Made by a program: the position numbers and the translations under genes
The notes under the pieces: generated by a model
Database searches by the model: none
Told to the model about the DNA's origin: nothing
Seen by the model: only the letters and a program-made list of their open reading frames with translations
Assembly: GCF_014643515.1 (NCBI RefSeq)
Contig: NZ_BMJP01000001.1
Coordinates: forward strand, 558,001-622,000
Direction of reading: 5' to 3'
Length of the DNA stretch: 64,000 bases
DNA from: Sphingomonas prati
GTDB lineage: Bacteria > Pseudomonadota > Alphaproteobacteria > Sphingomonadales > Sphingomonadaceae
Part shown: one piece after another, positions 45,470-53,483 of the stretch
Position numbering within the stretch: position 1 is the first letter of the stretch
Layout: each line of letters opens with the position of its first letter

Positions 45470-45870
45470 TTCCTCGCGACAGGAGCCGCAGCAGCACGCG
45501 CCGCCGGCAACCGGTACGTATCGCCCCGGATCGCAACCTCGGTCGCGCCATCCGCCGCAACCGCAACCTTGACCGGCTCAGCACCGTCGGCCGCCGTCAT
45601 GGTCTTGCCGTCACTCGCCAGCACCACGCGGTGGAACCCGCCGTCCGGTCCGCGCAACGTCAGCATCTGCCCATCCGCCACGGCCGCCCGCTCGGCCGTA
45701 CACACGTCACCGAACGCCGTAGCCCCGCTCACCCGACACGCGATCCGCCCGCGGCCGGCAACATCGTCCGGCAAAGCCCCCGCCGCCACGCGCGGATCAT
45801 CGGACGACTGCCCGCATCCCGCCGCCAGCAGCAGCAAAGCCAACCCGGCGTCAGATATCCGCAAAGACAT
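45466..45870 (-). CDS. Putative lipoprotein, 134 aa
   Basis: This 134-residue exported protein of unknown function has a lipoprotein signal, [15 protein letters not shown], with Cys19 as the lipidation site. The mature part is rich in Ala and Val, with a paired [13 protein letters not shown] that could form a disulfide and a [20 protein letters not shown] stretch. The start ATG 45870 lies 20 bp inside the ilvD 3' end, and its stop overlaps the GTG of nnr. I do not recognise the family. Confidence 0.75.
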   Translation of the reverse strand: MSLRISDAGLALLLLAAGCGQSSDDPRVAAGALPDDVAGRGRIACRVSGATAFGDVCTAERAAVADGQMLTLRGPDGGFHRVVLASDGKTMTAADGAEPVKVAVAADGATEVAIRGDTYRLPAARAAAAPVARK

Positions 45871-47572
45871 GGCGTTCCCCCCGCGCACCCGGGTGCGTCA
45901 CCGCCCCGGCCCAGGCCGGGCCGACATTCTGCGCAAACCGCCACAGCGCGCCCGACCCGTAGTCGTTGACCCGCGGCCGCCAGTCGCGGTGCCGCTCGAC
46001 CAGCTCCTCCTCCGGCACCAGCAGGTCGATCGTCCCGGCCTCGGCATCGATCCGGATCGCGTCGCCGTCCCGCACCAGCGCGATCGGCCCGCCGTCCGCC
46101 GCCTCCGGCCCGACATGCCCCACGCAAAACCCGCGCGTGCCGCCCGAAAACCGCCCGTCGGTGATCAGCGCCACACGCTCGCCCAGCCCCTGACCGTAAA
46201 GCGCGGCGGTGGTCGACAGCATCTCGCGCATCCCCGGACCGCCCTTCGGCCCCTCGTACCGGATCACGATCACCGACCCGTCGGCGATCTCGCGCGCCTC
46301 GACCGCGGCGAAGCATTCCTCCTCGCAATCGAACACCCGCGCCGGCCCTTCGAACACGAGCCGCTGCATTCCCGCGACCTTCACGATCGCACCTTCCGGG
46401 GCGAGCGTCCCCTTCAGCCCCACGACACCTCCCGTGGGGCTCAGCGGCGTCTTCGCGTCGTAGATCACCTTCTGGTCCGGGTTCCACGTCACCTGGTCGA
46501 TGTTCTCGCCCAGCGTCTTGCCGGTCACCGTCATGCAATCGCCGTGCAACAAGCCTTCGGCCAGCAACGTCTTCATCAGCATGTAGACGCCGCCCGCCTC
46601 GTGCATGTCCTTGGCGACATAACGCCCGCCCGGCTTCAGGTCGGCGATATACGGCGTCGTCTTGAAGATATCGGCGACGTCGAACAGGCTGAAATCGATC
46701 CCGACCTCGTTCGCCATCGCCGGCAGATGCAGCCCCGCATTGGTCGATCCGCCCGTCGCCGCCACGATCCGCGCCGCATTCTCGAACGCATCGCGCGTGC
46801 AGATGTCGCGCGGCCGCAGGTTCCACTCGAGCAGGTTCATCACCTGCACGCCGGCGGCATGCGCGATCTCGTCACGCCCGCGATAGGGCGCCGGCATCAT
46901 GTTGCTGTTCGGCAGGCTTAGGCCGATCGCCTCGCCCACGCACGCCATCGTGTTGGCGGTGAACTGCCCCCCGCACGCGCCGTGGCCGGGGCACGCCACC
47001 TTCTCCAGCGCGGTCAGGTCCTTCAACGGGCAGTTCCCGGCCGCATGCTGGCCCACCGCCTCGAACACGTCGACCACCGTCACGTCGCGGTCCTGGTACC
47101 GGCCGGGCAGGATCGACCCGCCATAGACGAAGATCGACGGCACGTTCAGCCGCAGCATCGCCATCATCATGCCGGGCAACGACTTGTCGCACCCGGCAAA
47201 CGTGACGAGCGCATCATAGCAATGCCCGCGCACCGAGAGTTCGACCGAGTCCGCGATGACCTCGCGGCTGACCAGCGAGGATTTCATCCCCTGATGGCCC
47301 ATCGCGATCCCGTCGGTCACGGTGATCGTGTTGAACCGCCGCGGCATGCCGCCGCCCGCGATCACGCCCTCGCGGCACACATCGGCCTGCGCATCGAGCG
47401 TCGTGTTGCACGGCGCGCTGTCGTTCCCCGCGCTCGCCACCGCCACGAACGGCCGCGCGATCTCCTCCTCGGTCAGCCCCATCGCATAATAATAACTACG
47501 ATGCGGCGCACGCTCCGGCCCAACCGAAACATGGCGGCTGGGCAGGCGGGATTTGTCGAAACGCTCGGACAT
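45851..47572 (-). CDS. ilvD: Dihydroxy-acid dehydratase
   Basis: IlvD dehydrates dihydroxy acids to the 2-keto precursors of valine and isoleucine. The 573-residue protein has cluster cysteines Cys55 (APCNTTL), Cys128 (AGCDKSLPG) and Cys200 ([12 protein letters not shown]), plus [21 protein letters not shown] near the C-terminus. It belongs to the IlvD/Edd family in the shorter form of about 570 residues. ATG 47572 is the start in front of [15 protein letters not shown]. The next gene overlaps its 3' end by 20 bp. Confidence 0.96.
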   Translation of the reverse strand: MSERFDKSRLPSRHVSVGPERAPHRSYYYAMGLTEEEIARPFVAVASAGNDSAPCNTTLDAQADVCREGVIAGGGMPRRFNTITVTDGIAMGHQGMKSSLVSREVIADSVELSVRGHCYDALVTFAGCDKSLPGMMMAMLRLNVPSIFVYGGSILPGRYQDRDVTVVDVFEAVGQHAAGNCPLKDLTALEKVACPGHGACGGQFTANTMACVGEAIGLSLPNSNMMPAPYRGRDEIAHAAGVQVMNLLEWNLRPRDICTRDAFENAARIVAATGGSTNAGLHLPAMANEVGIDFSLFDVADIFKTTPYIADLKPGGRYVAKDMHEAGGVYMLMKTLLAEGLLHGDCMTVTGKTLGENIDQVTWNPDQKVIYDAKTPLSPTGGVVGLKGTLAPEGAIVKVAGMQRLVFEGPARVFDCEEECFAAVEAREIADGSVIVIRYEGPKGGPGMREMLSTTAALYGQGLGERVALITDGRFSGGTRGFCVGHVGPEAADGGPIALVRDGDAIRIDAEAGTIDLLVPEEELVERHRDWRPRVNDYGSGALWRFAQNVGPAWAGAVTHPGARGERHVFADI

Positions 47573-47653
47573 GGGAATGCTCTCGGATACCGTACGGGTC
47601 GCTCGTGTCTTGGCGGCATCCCGCCCGCGACGCAACCACCGCGGGCTTTGGGC

Positions 47654-48358
47654 TCAGCGTGCGGTCAACCGCGCAGCCAGCGCCGGTCCCGCGAACAAGG
47701 CATCGAACCGCGCATCCCCACCCGGCTCGCCACGCAGTCCGGCACGCAACGTCGCGATGCTCTCGGCGGCATTCTCAACGATCCGCCCCGCGACCGCGCG
47801 CGCCGCAATCTCCGCATCCGCCGCCACGATCTCGACCAGCCCGATCCGCGCCGCCTCCGCCGCATCGATCCGATCGCCGGTCAGCAGCAGCCGCGCGGCC
47901 TGACCCGGCCCGACCAGCGTGCGCAACCGGTCGATATCGCCCTGCGGATAACCGATCCCCAGCCGCGCGGGCGGCACCGCGAAACTCGCCCCCGCCCCCG
48001 CGATCCGCATGTCGCACGCCAGCGCCAGCGCGACTCCGGCCCCGAAGCACCCGCCATCGATCACCGCGATCACCGGCACCGCCGCCTGCGCGATGGCATC
48101 CGTCGCCCGCGCCATCGCCGCGCGGAACACCGGCGGCAACGCAGCGTCCGCCATCATTGGCGGAAACTCGGTCAGGTCCGCCCCTGCGCAGAACACCCCC
48201 GGCACCGCGGACCGTAACAGCACCACCGCCGCCCGCCCCGCCGCATGGCGCACCGCATCGGCCAGCGTGTCCCACACCGCCACCGGCACCGCATTACGCG
48301 CCGCCGGCCGGTCGAGCGTCACGCTGGCGACCGCCCCCTCGACCGCGACAGAGATCAT
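47654..48358 (-). CDS. Enoyl-CoA hydratase/isomerase family protein lacking hydratase glutamates
   Basis: This 234-residue crotonase-fold protein has the oxyanion-hole strand FCAGADLTEFP near residue 60 and AVIDGGCFGAGVALALACD near residue 100. The two glutamates of true enoyl-CoA hydratases are replaced: the position in GGGCELA is Ala here (GAGVALA), and the one in QPEILLG is Pro (VPPARLG). Hydration is therefore unlikely; another crotonase reaction is possible. It overlaps ispE by 4 bp (ATGA at 48355-48358) and precedes ilvD. Confidence 0.85.
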   Translation of the reverse strand: MISVAVEGAVASVTLDRPAARNAVPVAVWDTLADAVRHAAGRAAVVLLRSAVPGVFCAGADLTEFPPMMADAALPPVFRAAMARATDAIAQAAVPVIAVIDGGCFGAGVALALACDMRIAGAGASFAVPPARLGIGYPQGDIDRLRTLVGPGQAARLLLTGDRIDAAEAARIGLVEIVAADAEIAARAVAGRIVENAAESIATLRAGLRGEPGGDARFDALFAGPALAARLTAR

Positions 48359-49182
48359 GCCCGCAACCGCGTCGCCAGCGTCCACCACCCGGCCGCCATA
48401 GCCCCTTGCGCTGCATCACGCGCCGCCACCGTCTCGAACAGCGCGAAACAGGTCGCGCCAGACCCCGACATCCGCACCAGCCGCGTCCCCGCGCACCCCG
48501 CCAGCGCCTCCAGCACCGCACCGATCTCCGGCCGGATCGCCCGCGCCGGCATCTCCAGATCGTTCCGCCCCGCCTCCGCCACCGCCAGCGGCGCACCGTC
48601 CGCCAAGGGACCCCGGTCGAGCCGGTCCCAGACCGCAAACACCGGACCTGTTGGCAACGGCACGTTCGGGTTCACCAGCAGCAACGGCACCCCCGCCAGC
48701 GCCCCCGTATCGACGAAGCGCAGCTCATCCCCACGCCCATCGCCCCGCACCGGCCGCGACACCAGACACGCCGGCACGTCCGCCCCGAGCGCAGCCGCAA
48801 TCGACATCAGCGCAGGCTCGTCCTCAGCCATCCCGTCGCGCCGCGCGAGCAAGCGCAACACCGCCGCCGCATCCGCTGATCCGCCCCCGATCCCCGCCGC
48901 CACCGGCAATCGCTTGTCGAGCGTGAACGCCGCCGCCCCGCCCCCGAACCGCGCCCGATACGCCCCCGCCGCGCGCGTGACGAGATTATCACCATCTCCC
49001 GACAGCCCTGCCCCGAACGGCCCGACCACCGTCAGCGCCGGCCGATCCGCATCGTCGTGCAACGTCAGCCCATCACCATCCTCGGCAAAGGCGAACAGCG
49101 TCTCGATCGCATGATAGCCGTCGTCCCGCCGGTGCCGGACATGCAGGGCAAGGTTGATCTTGGCGAAAGCGGTCTCGAACAT
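48355..49182 (-). CDS. ispE: 4-diphosphocytidyl-2-C-methyl-D-erythritol kinase
   Basis: IspE is the GHMP kinase of the non-mevalonate isoprenoid pathway. The 275-residue protein has AFAKINLALHVRHRRDDGYH at the N-terminus, the ATP loop LPVAAGIGGGSADAAAVL near residue 88 and the C-terminal RMSGSGATCFALF. Length and motifs are standard. It lies 45 bp after the TPR gene and overlaps the crotonase-family gene. Confidence 0.96.
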   Translation of the reverse strand: MFETAFAKINLALHVRHRRDDGYHAIETLFAFAEDGDGLTLHDDADRPALTVVGPFGAGLSGDGDNLVTRAAGAYRARFGGGAAAFTLDKRLPVAAGIGGGSADAAAVLRLLARRDGMAEDEPALMSIAAALGADVPACLVSRPVRGDGRGDELRFVDTGALAGVPLLLVNPNVPLPTGPVFAVWDRLDRGPLADGAPLAVAEAGRNDLEMPARAIRPEIGAVLEALAGCAGTRLVRMSGSGATCFALFETVAARDAAQGAMAAGWWTLATRLRA

Positions 49183-49227
49183 CCGCCGGGCTTAGGCGGC
49201 GCGCGGCATCCCGATCAAGGGCCAGGA

Positions 49228-50880
49228 TCAGGGGGCGGCGACCGCCTTCGTCCAGCCGCCATCGATCTTCGCGCGCAACCTCAGCAGGTCCGCCGGCTCC
49301 GCCCCGACCAGCGCCGCCGACCAGGCATAGCGCGCCTCGAACCGCCGCCCGGCCGACCAATAGGCGTCGCCCAGATGCTCGTTGATCGCACTCTGCGCCG
49401 GGTCGCCCGCCACCGCGCGTTCCAGCGTCGCGATCGCCCGCGGCACGTCGCCGCGCAGATAATAAGCCCAACCCAGCGAATCGGTGATCGACGCATCGTC
49501 CGGCCGCAACAGGCTCGCCCGCTCGATCAGCGCCTGCGCCGCCGCCAGATTCTCCCGCCGTTCCAGCTGCGCATAACCGAGCAGGTTCAGCACTACCGCC
49601 TCGTCAGGTGCGGCGGCATAGGCCTTCTCCAGCACCGGCTTGGCCGCGGCCCAGTCGCCCGCTTCCTCCAGCGCGCTGCCCTGCAACAGCCACGCCGGCC
49701 AGCGCGCGTCGGCCGGGGCCAGCGCCGCCGCCTTGCCATACGCCTCCGCCGCCTCGCGCGATCGGCCGAGCGACGCCAGCACATCGCCGACCCGGCTCCA
49801 GTCCCCCGGCCCCGCATCGGATCGCGCCGCCGCCGCCTGCGCCGCCGCCAGGGCCGCTTCGCTCTCCCCGCTCCGGACCATCGCGGACAGCCGCCCCTCG
49901 GCGGCCGCGGCCGCAAACGGATCGTCGTCGCGGACATGCGTCAGCGCTTCCGTCGCCGCCGCATAACGCTCCCCGGTCAGCAGCAGTTCGGACGTCACCA
50001 GCCAGGTTTCGGCATTGTCGGGCGCCAGGAACGTCGCCGTCCGGGCCAGCGCCAGCGCGATCGGCGTCGCCCGTTCGCGGTTGATGTCGATCGCCACGCG
50101 CACCAGCAGCTCCGCGATGCCCGCCGCCGGCGTATCGATCGGCGCCGGCAACGTGCCACGGCGTTTCAGGTCCGCCCGTGCCTTCACCAGCGTCGGAGCA
50201 TCGCCGTCAAGGATCGCTGCGGCCTGCCCGCGCTTCCCCTGCCGCGCGAGCAAAGCTGCGGCGGCCAGTCGCAACCGCATCTGCCGGCCGGATGCGGCCG
50301 GCAGGATCGCCCGCAACGCCGCGATCCCGTCCGCGGTCCGTCCCGTCGCCAGTAGCAACAGCGCGCGCTGCTCGCCGGCATAGGCGCCCGTGACCGACCC
50401 GGTCCCGCCGGCATCGAGGATCGCGACCGGATCGCCGGTCTTCGATCCCACGGCGATCCAGGCGCGGATCGCCGGCACCAGGAACGCGAACGCCTTCTCC
50501 CGCACGATCGCATCGGTCGCCGCCTGCGCCGCGGTCCAGTCGCGCCGCGCCACCGCATCGGCCAGGATCAGCAACCGCGCATCGGGCGGCAGATTGCCCG
50601 CCCGGTCGAGCTGCACCGCGGCGGCCATGGCGAGCGACCGATCCCCCGCGCTGATCGCCTGACGATAGGCGCGCGTCGCGATCACCGGATCGTTCGGGTT
50701 CCGCGCCAGCAGCGCGCCATAGCCCCTGGCCGCCACGTCGATCCGTCCGTCGGCGTCCGCCGCGCGTGCCCGGACATAGTCGCGGATCGACGATCCCGGC
50801 TGGTTGGCCCAGGCACCACCGGGCAGGCCGGCGAACAGCAAAGCGGCAGTGGAAAAGAGGACAAACCGAACGGACTTCAT
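49228..50880 (-). CDS. Exported tetratricopeptide repeat protein
   Basis: This 550-residue protein has a signal peptide (MKSVRFVLFSTAALLFAGLP, AWA cleavage) and repeated helix pairs such as AAEAYGKAAALAPADARWPAWLLQGSALE and DAYWSAGRRFEARYAWSAAL-type segments, which are TPR motifs concentrated in residues about 330-540. TPR proteins act as scaffolds, and the partner is unknown. Related proteins are regularly found between etf-QO and ispE in sphingomonads, which hints at a conserved but unnamed envelope role. It starts 76 bp after the ETF:quinone oxidoreductase gene. Confidence 0.88.
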   Translation of the reverse strand: MKSVRFVLFSTAALLFAGLPGGAWANQPGSSIRDYVRARAADADGRIDVAARGYGALLARNPNDPVIATRAYRQAISAGDRSLAMAAAVQLDRAGNLPPDARLLILADAVARRDWTAAQAATDAIVREKAFAFLVPAIRAWIAVGSKTGDPVAILDAGGTGSVTGAYAGEQRALLLLATGRTADGIAALRAILPAASGRQMRLRLAAAALLARQGKRGQAAAILDGDAPTLVKARADLKRRGTLPAPIDTPAAGIAELLVRVAIDINRERATPIALALARTATFLAPDNAETWLVTSELLLTGERYAAATEALTHVRDDDPFAAAAAEGRLSAMVRSGESEAALAAAQAAAARSDAGPGDWSRVGDVLASLGRSREAAEAYGKAAALAPADARWPAWLLQGSALEEAGDWAAAKPVLEKAYAAAPDEAVVLNLLGYAQLERRENLAAAQALIERASLLRPDDASITDSLGWAYYLRGDVPRAIATLERAVAGDPAQSAINEHLGDAYWSAGRRFEARYAWSAALVGAEPADLLRLRAKIDGGWTKAVAAP

Positions 50881-50956
50881 GGTCCCCTCAATCCGTCGCC
50901 GCTCCACGCGGTTCCGCACGGACACCGACGGGCCGCCGCAGATGCGCCCCATACCG

Positions 50957-52606
50957 TCACATATTGGGATAGTTCGGCCCTCCGCCGCCCTCGGGCACGA
51001 CCCATTTGATGTTCTGGGTCGGGTCCTTGATGTCGCAACTCTTGCAGTGGACGCAGTTCTGCGCGTTGATCTGCAGCTTCGGCGCGCCCTGCTCCGCCCC
51101 CACGATCTCGTACACCCCGGCCGGGCAATAGCGCTGCTCCGGGCTGTCATACATCGCGTAGTTCACCGCGATCGGTACCTCCGTATCGCGCAGCGTCAGG
51201 TGGACCGGCTGGTCCTCCTCATGATTGACGTTGGACAGGAACACCGACGACAACCGGTCGAAACTCAACACATTGTCGGGCTTGGGATATTTGATCTTTG
51301 GCGCGATGTCGGCGCGCCACAGCTGTTCGTTGTCGCGGTGATGCTTGAACGTCCAGGGCAGCTTCACGCCCAGCTGGTGCATCCACATGTCGAACCCGGC
51401 ATAGACCGTGCCCGTGACCGCGCCGAACTTCTCCAGCGCCGGCCCGGCATTGCGGACCTTCTTCAGCTCCTTGGCGATCCAGCTCGCCTCGACCGCCGGC
51501 TGATACGCGCTCAGTTCCGGCGTCATGCGGCCCGACACGATCTCGTCGAACGCCGCCTCCGCCGCCAGCATGCCGGACTTCATCGCGGTATGGCTGCCCT
51601 TGATCCGCGGCACGTTCACGAACCCGGCGGAACACCCGATCAGCGCGCCGCCCGGGAACGCCAGCTTCGGCACGGACTGCCACCCGCCCTCGTTGATCGC
51701 GCGGGCACCGTACGACACGCGCCGCCCGCCCTTCAGCATCGCGGCGATCTCCGGGTGATGCTTCCACCGCTGGAACTCGTGGAACGGCGACAGATGCGGG
51801 TTCTTGTACCCCAGCCCGACGACGAACCCGAGCGCCACCTGGTTGTTCGCCTGGTGGTAGATGAACCCGCCGCCGGTCGCGTCGGACAGCGGCCAGCCCT
51901 GCGTATGGACGACCTTGCCGGGCACGTGCAGCTCGGGGTCGATGTCCCACAATTCCTTGATGCCGATCGCATAGGTCTGCGGCTGGCAATCGCGCTCCAG
52001 GTCGAACAGCCCCTTCAGCTCCTTCGACAGATGCCCGCGCACCCCTTCGGCGAAGAAGGTGTATCTCGCGTGCAGCTCCATGCCCGGCTGGTAATCCGCC
52101 TTGTGCGTGCCGTCCCTCGCCACGCCCATGTCGCCCGTCGCCACGCCGCGCACCGCGCCATGCTCGTCGAACAGCACTTCGGCCGCCGCAAAGCCCGGGA
52201 AAATCTCGACGCCCAGCGCCTCGGCCTGCCCCGCCAGCCAGCGGCAGAAATTGCCCAGCGAGCAGGTGAACGTGCCTTTGTTGTTCATGAACGGCGGCAT
52301 CAGCAGGTGCGGCAGCTCGGTCTTGCCCCCGGCACTCAGCACCCAGTGATGATTCTCCACCACCGGCACGGTCAACGGGCTGTCCAGCTCGCGCCACTCG
52401 GGGATCAGCTCGTCGATCGCGATCGGATCGATCACCGCGCCCGACAGGATGTGAGCCCCGACCTCGGACCCTTTTTCCAGCACGCAGACGGCGATCTCGC
52501 GCTCGGCTTTCGCGGCCAGCTGTTTCAGTCGGATCGCGGCGGCAAGGCCGGCCGGCCCCGCGCCCACGATGACGACGTCATATTCCATACTCTCGCGCTC
52601 AGCCAT
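50957..52606 (-). CDS. Electron transfer flavoprotein:ubiquinone oxidoreductase
   Basis: This 549-residue membrane-associated flavoprotein passes electrons from ETF, loaded by fatty acid and amino acid dehydrogenases, to ubiquinone. The FAD-binding motif is VVIVGAGPAGLAAAIRLKQL near residue 10. The C-terminal [4Fe-4S] site is NCVHCKSCDIKDPTQNIKW. It opens with YDVVIVGAG after MAERESME. It heads the long minus-strand block and is divergent from the uracil-DNA glycosylase gene across 121 bp. Confidence 0.96.
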   Translation of the reverse strand: MAERESMEYDVVIVGAGPAGLAAAIRLKQLAAKAEREIAVCVLEKGSEVGAHILSGAVIDPIAIDELIPEWRELDSPLTVPVVENHHWVLSAGGKTELPHLLMPPFMNNKGTFTCSLGNFCRWLAGQAEALGVEIFPGFAAAEVLFDEHGAVRGVATGDMGVARDGTHKADYQPGMELHARYTFFAEGVRGHLSKELKGLFDLERDCQPQTYAIGIKELWDIDPELHVPGKVVHTQGWPLSDATGGGFIYHQANNQVALGFVVGLGYKNPHLSPFHEFQRWKHHPEIAAMLKGGRRVSYGARAINEGGWQSVPKLAFPGGALIGCSAGFVNVPRIKGSHTAMKSGMLAAEAAFDEIVSGRMTPELSAYQPAVEASWIAKELKKVRNAGPALEKFGAVTGTVYAGFDMWMHQLGVKLPWTFKHHRDNEQLWRADIAPKIKYPKPDNVLSFDRLSSVFLSNVNHEEDQPVHLTLRDTEVPIAVNYAMYDSPEQRYCPAGVYEIVGAEQGAPKLQINAQNCVHCKSCDIKDPTQNIKWVVPEGGGGPNYPNM

Positions 52607-52673
52607 GTCCGCTCCATCGGGCTTCCGGTCGTCCCGCGGAATCTTCGTCCCGCCCGGATCCGCGTGCCTGCAA

Positions 52674-52691
52674 GTTGACGTGTTCGTCAAC
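52674..52691. promoter_or_regulatory. Operator-like palindrome between ETF:quinone oxidoreductase and glycosylase genes
   Basis: GTTGACG-TGTT-CGTCAAC is a perfect 7-bp inverted repeat with a 4-base centre. It contains a TTGACG that could be a -35 box for the plus-strand gene. The TTGAC-N-GTCAA layout is common for TetR/GntR-type operators. No regulator gene is adjacent. Confidence 0.4.
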
Positions 52692-52727
52692 TATCGTCTG
52701 TATGTGGGCACAGAAGGCGGGATTTCC

Positions 52728-53483
52728 ATGGACGATTTGGCGGATGCACTCGGCGCGCTGCGCTGGTGGCGCGATGCGGGCGTCGACACGCTGGTCGACG
52801 ACGAGCCGCGCGACTGGTTACGCCCCGCCGCACAGCTGGCCCCGATCGCGCCGGCCATGCCCCGCGAATCCGTCGAGCCGCTGTTCGAGGCGGCGGATGT
52901 CGTGCCCCCCGCGGCGCCTGCGCCTGCCGCCGAAACGCTGCCCGCCACGCTCGAAGCCTACGCCGCCTGGTGCGCGGACCCAGCGACCTTCCCCGATCTC
53001 GGCCCGCAACGCGTCTGCGCGGCGGGCGACCCGGCGTCGGGCATCATGATCCTCGGCGACATGCCCGAACCGGGCGACGCCGACGCCGGCATGCTCATGT
53101 CGGGCGAACTCGGCCGGCTGTTCGACCGCATCCTCGCCGCGATCGGCCGGGACCGCGCCTCGGTCTATCTCGCCGCGCTCTGCCCCGCGCGCCCCGCCGG
53201 CGGCCGGATCGCATCCGCCACCGCCGCCGAACTGGTCCGCGCGGCGCATCACCATGTCGCGCTGGCCGCACCCAAGGTCCTGCTGCTGCTCGGCAAGGAA
53301 GCGATGACCGCGTTCGGGCTGGACTGGCCCGGCGCGCGCGGGCATTTACACGAAATCAACCATATCGGCGGAAAGACGGTCGCAATCGCGACATTCCATC
53401 CGCGGATGCTGCTCCAGTCGCCGGCCCGCAAGGCCGATCTGTGGGCGGACCTGCGACTGCTGCTACAGGAGCTCGACCGTTGA
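52728..53483 (+). CDS. Uracil-DNA glycosylase family protein, divergent (family 4-like)
   Basis: This 251-residue protein belongs to the uracil-DNA glycosylase superfamily. It has MILGDMPEPGDADAG near residue 105 where family 4 enzymes have GEAPG, SGELGRLFDRILAAIG where they have VGRAGxLL, and ATFHPRMLLQSP in place of the usual HPS/HPA motif. The four cysteines of the family 4 iron-sulfur cluster are not evident. Catalysis is uncertain. The N-terminus ALRWWRDAGVDTLVDDEP is Trp/Asp-rich. The start ATG 52728 has AGGCGGG upstream, and the stop overlaps the next TTG start. Confidence 0.8.
   Translation: MDDLADALGALRWWRDAGVDTLVDDEPRDWLRPAAQLAPIAPAMPRESVEPLFEAADVVPPAAPAPAAETLPATLEAYAAWCADPATFPDLGPQRVCAAGDPASGIMILGDMPEPGDADAGMLMSGELGRLFDRILAAIGRDRASVYLAALCPARPAGGRIASATAAELVRAAHHHVALAAPKVLLLLGKEAMTAFGLDWPGARGHLHEINHIGGKTVAIATFHPRMLLQSPARKADLWADLRLLLQELDR

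Noticed and set aside
44180-46921. A 913-codon open frame on the plus strand across nnr, the lipoprotein gene and part of ilvD
   Set aside because: It covers three well-identified minus-strand genes and has a low-complexity Arg/Pro/His composition with no motif.
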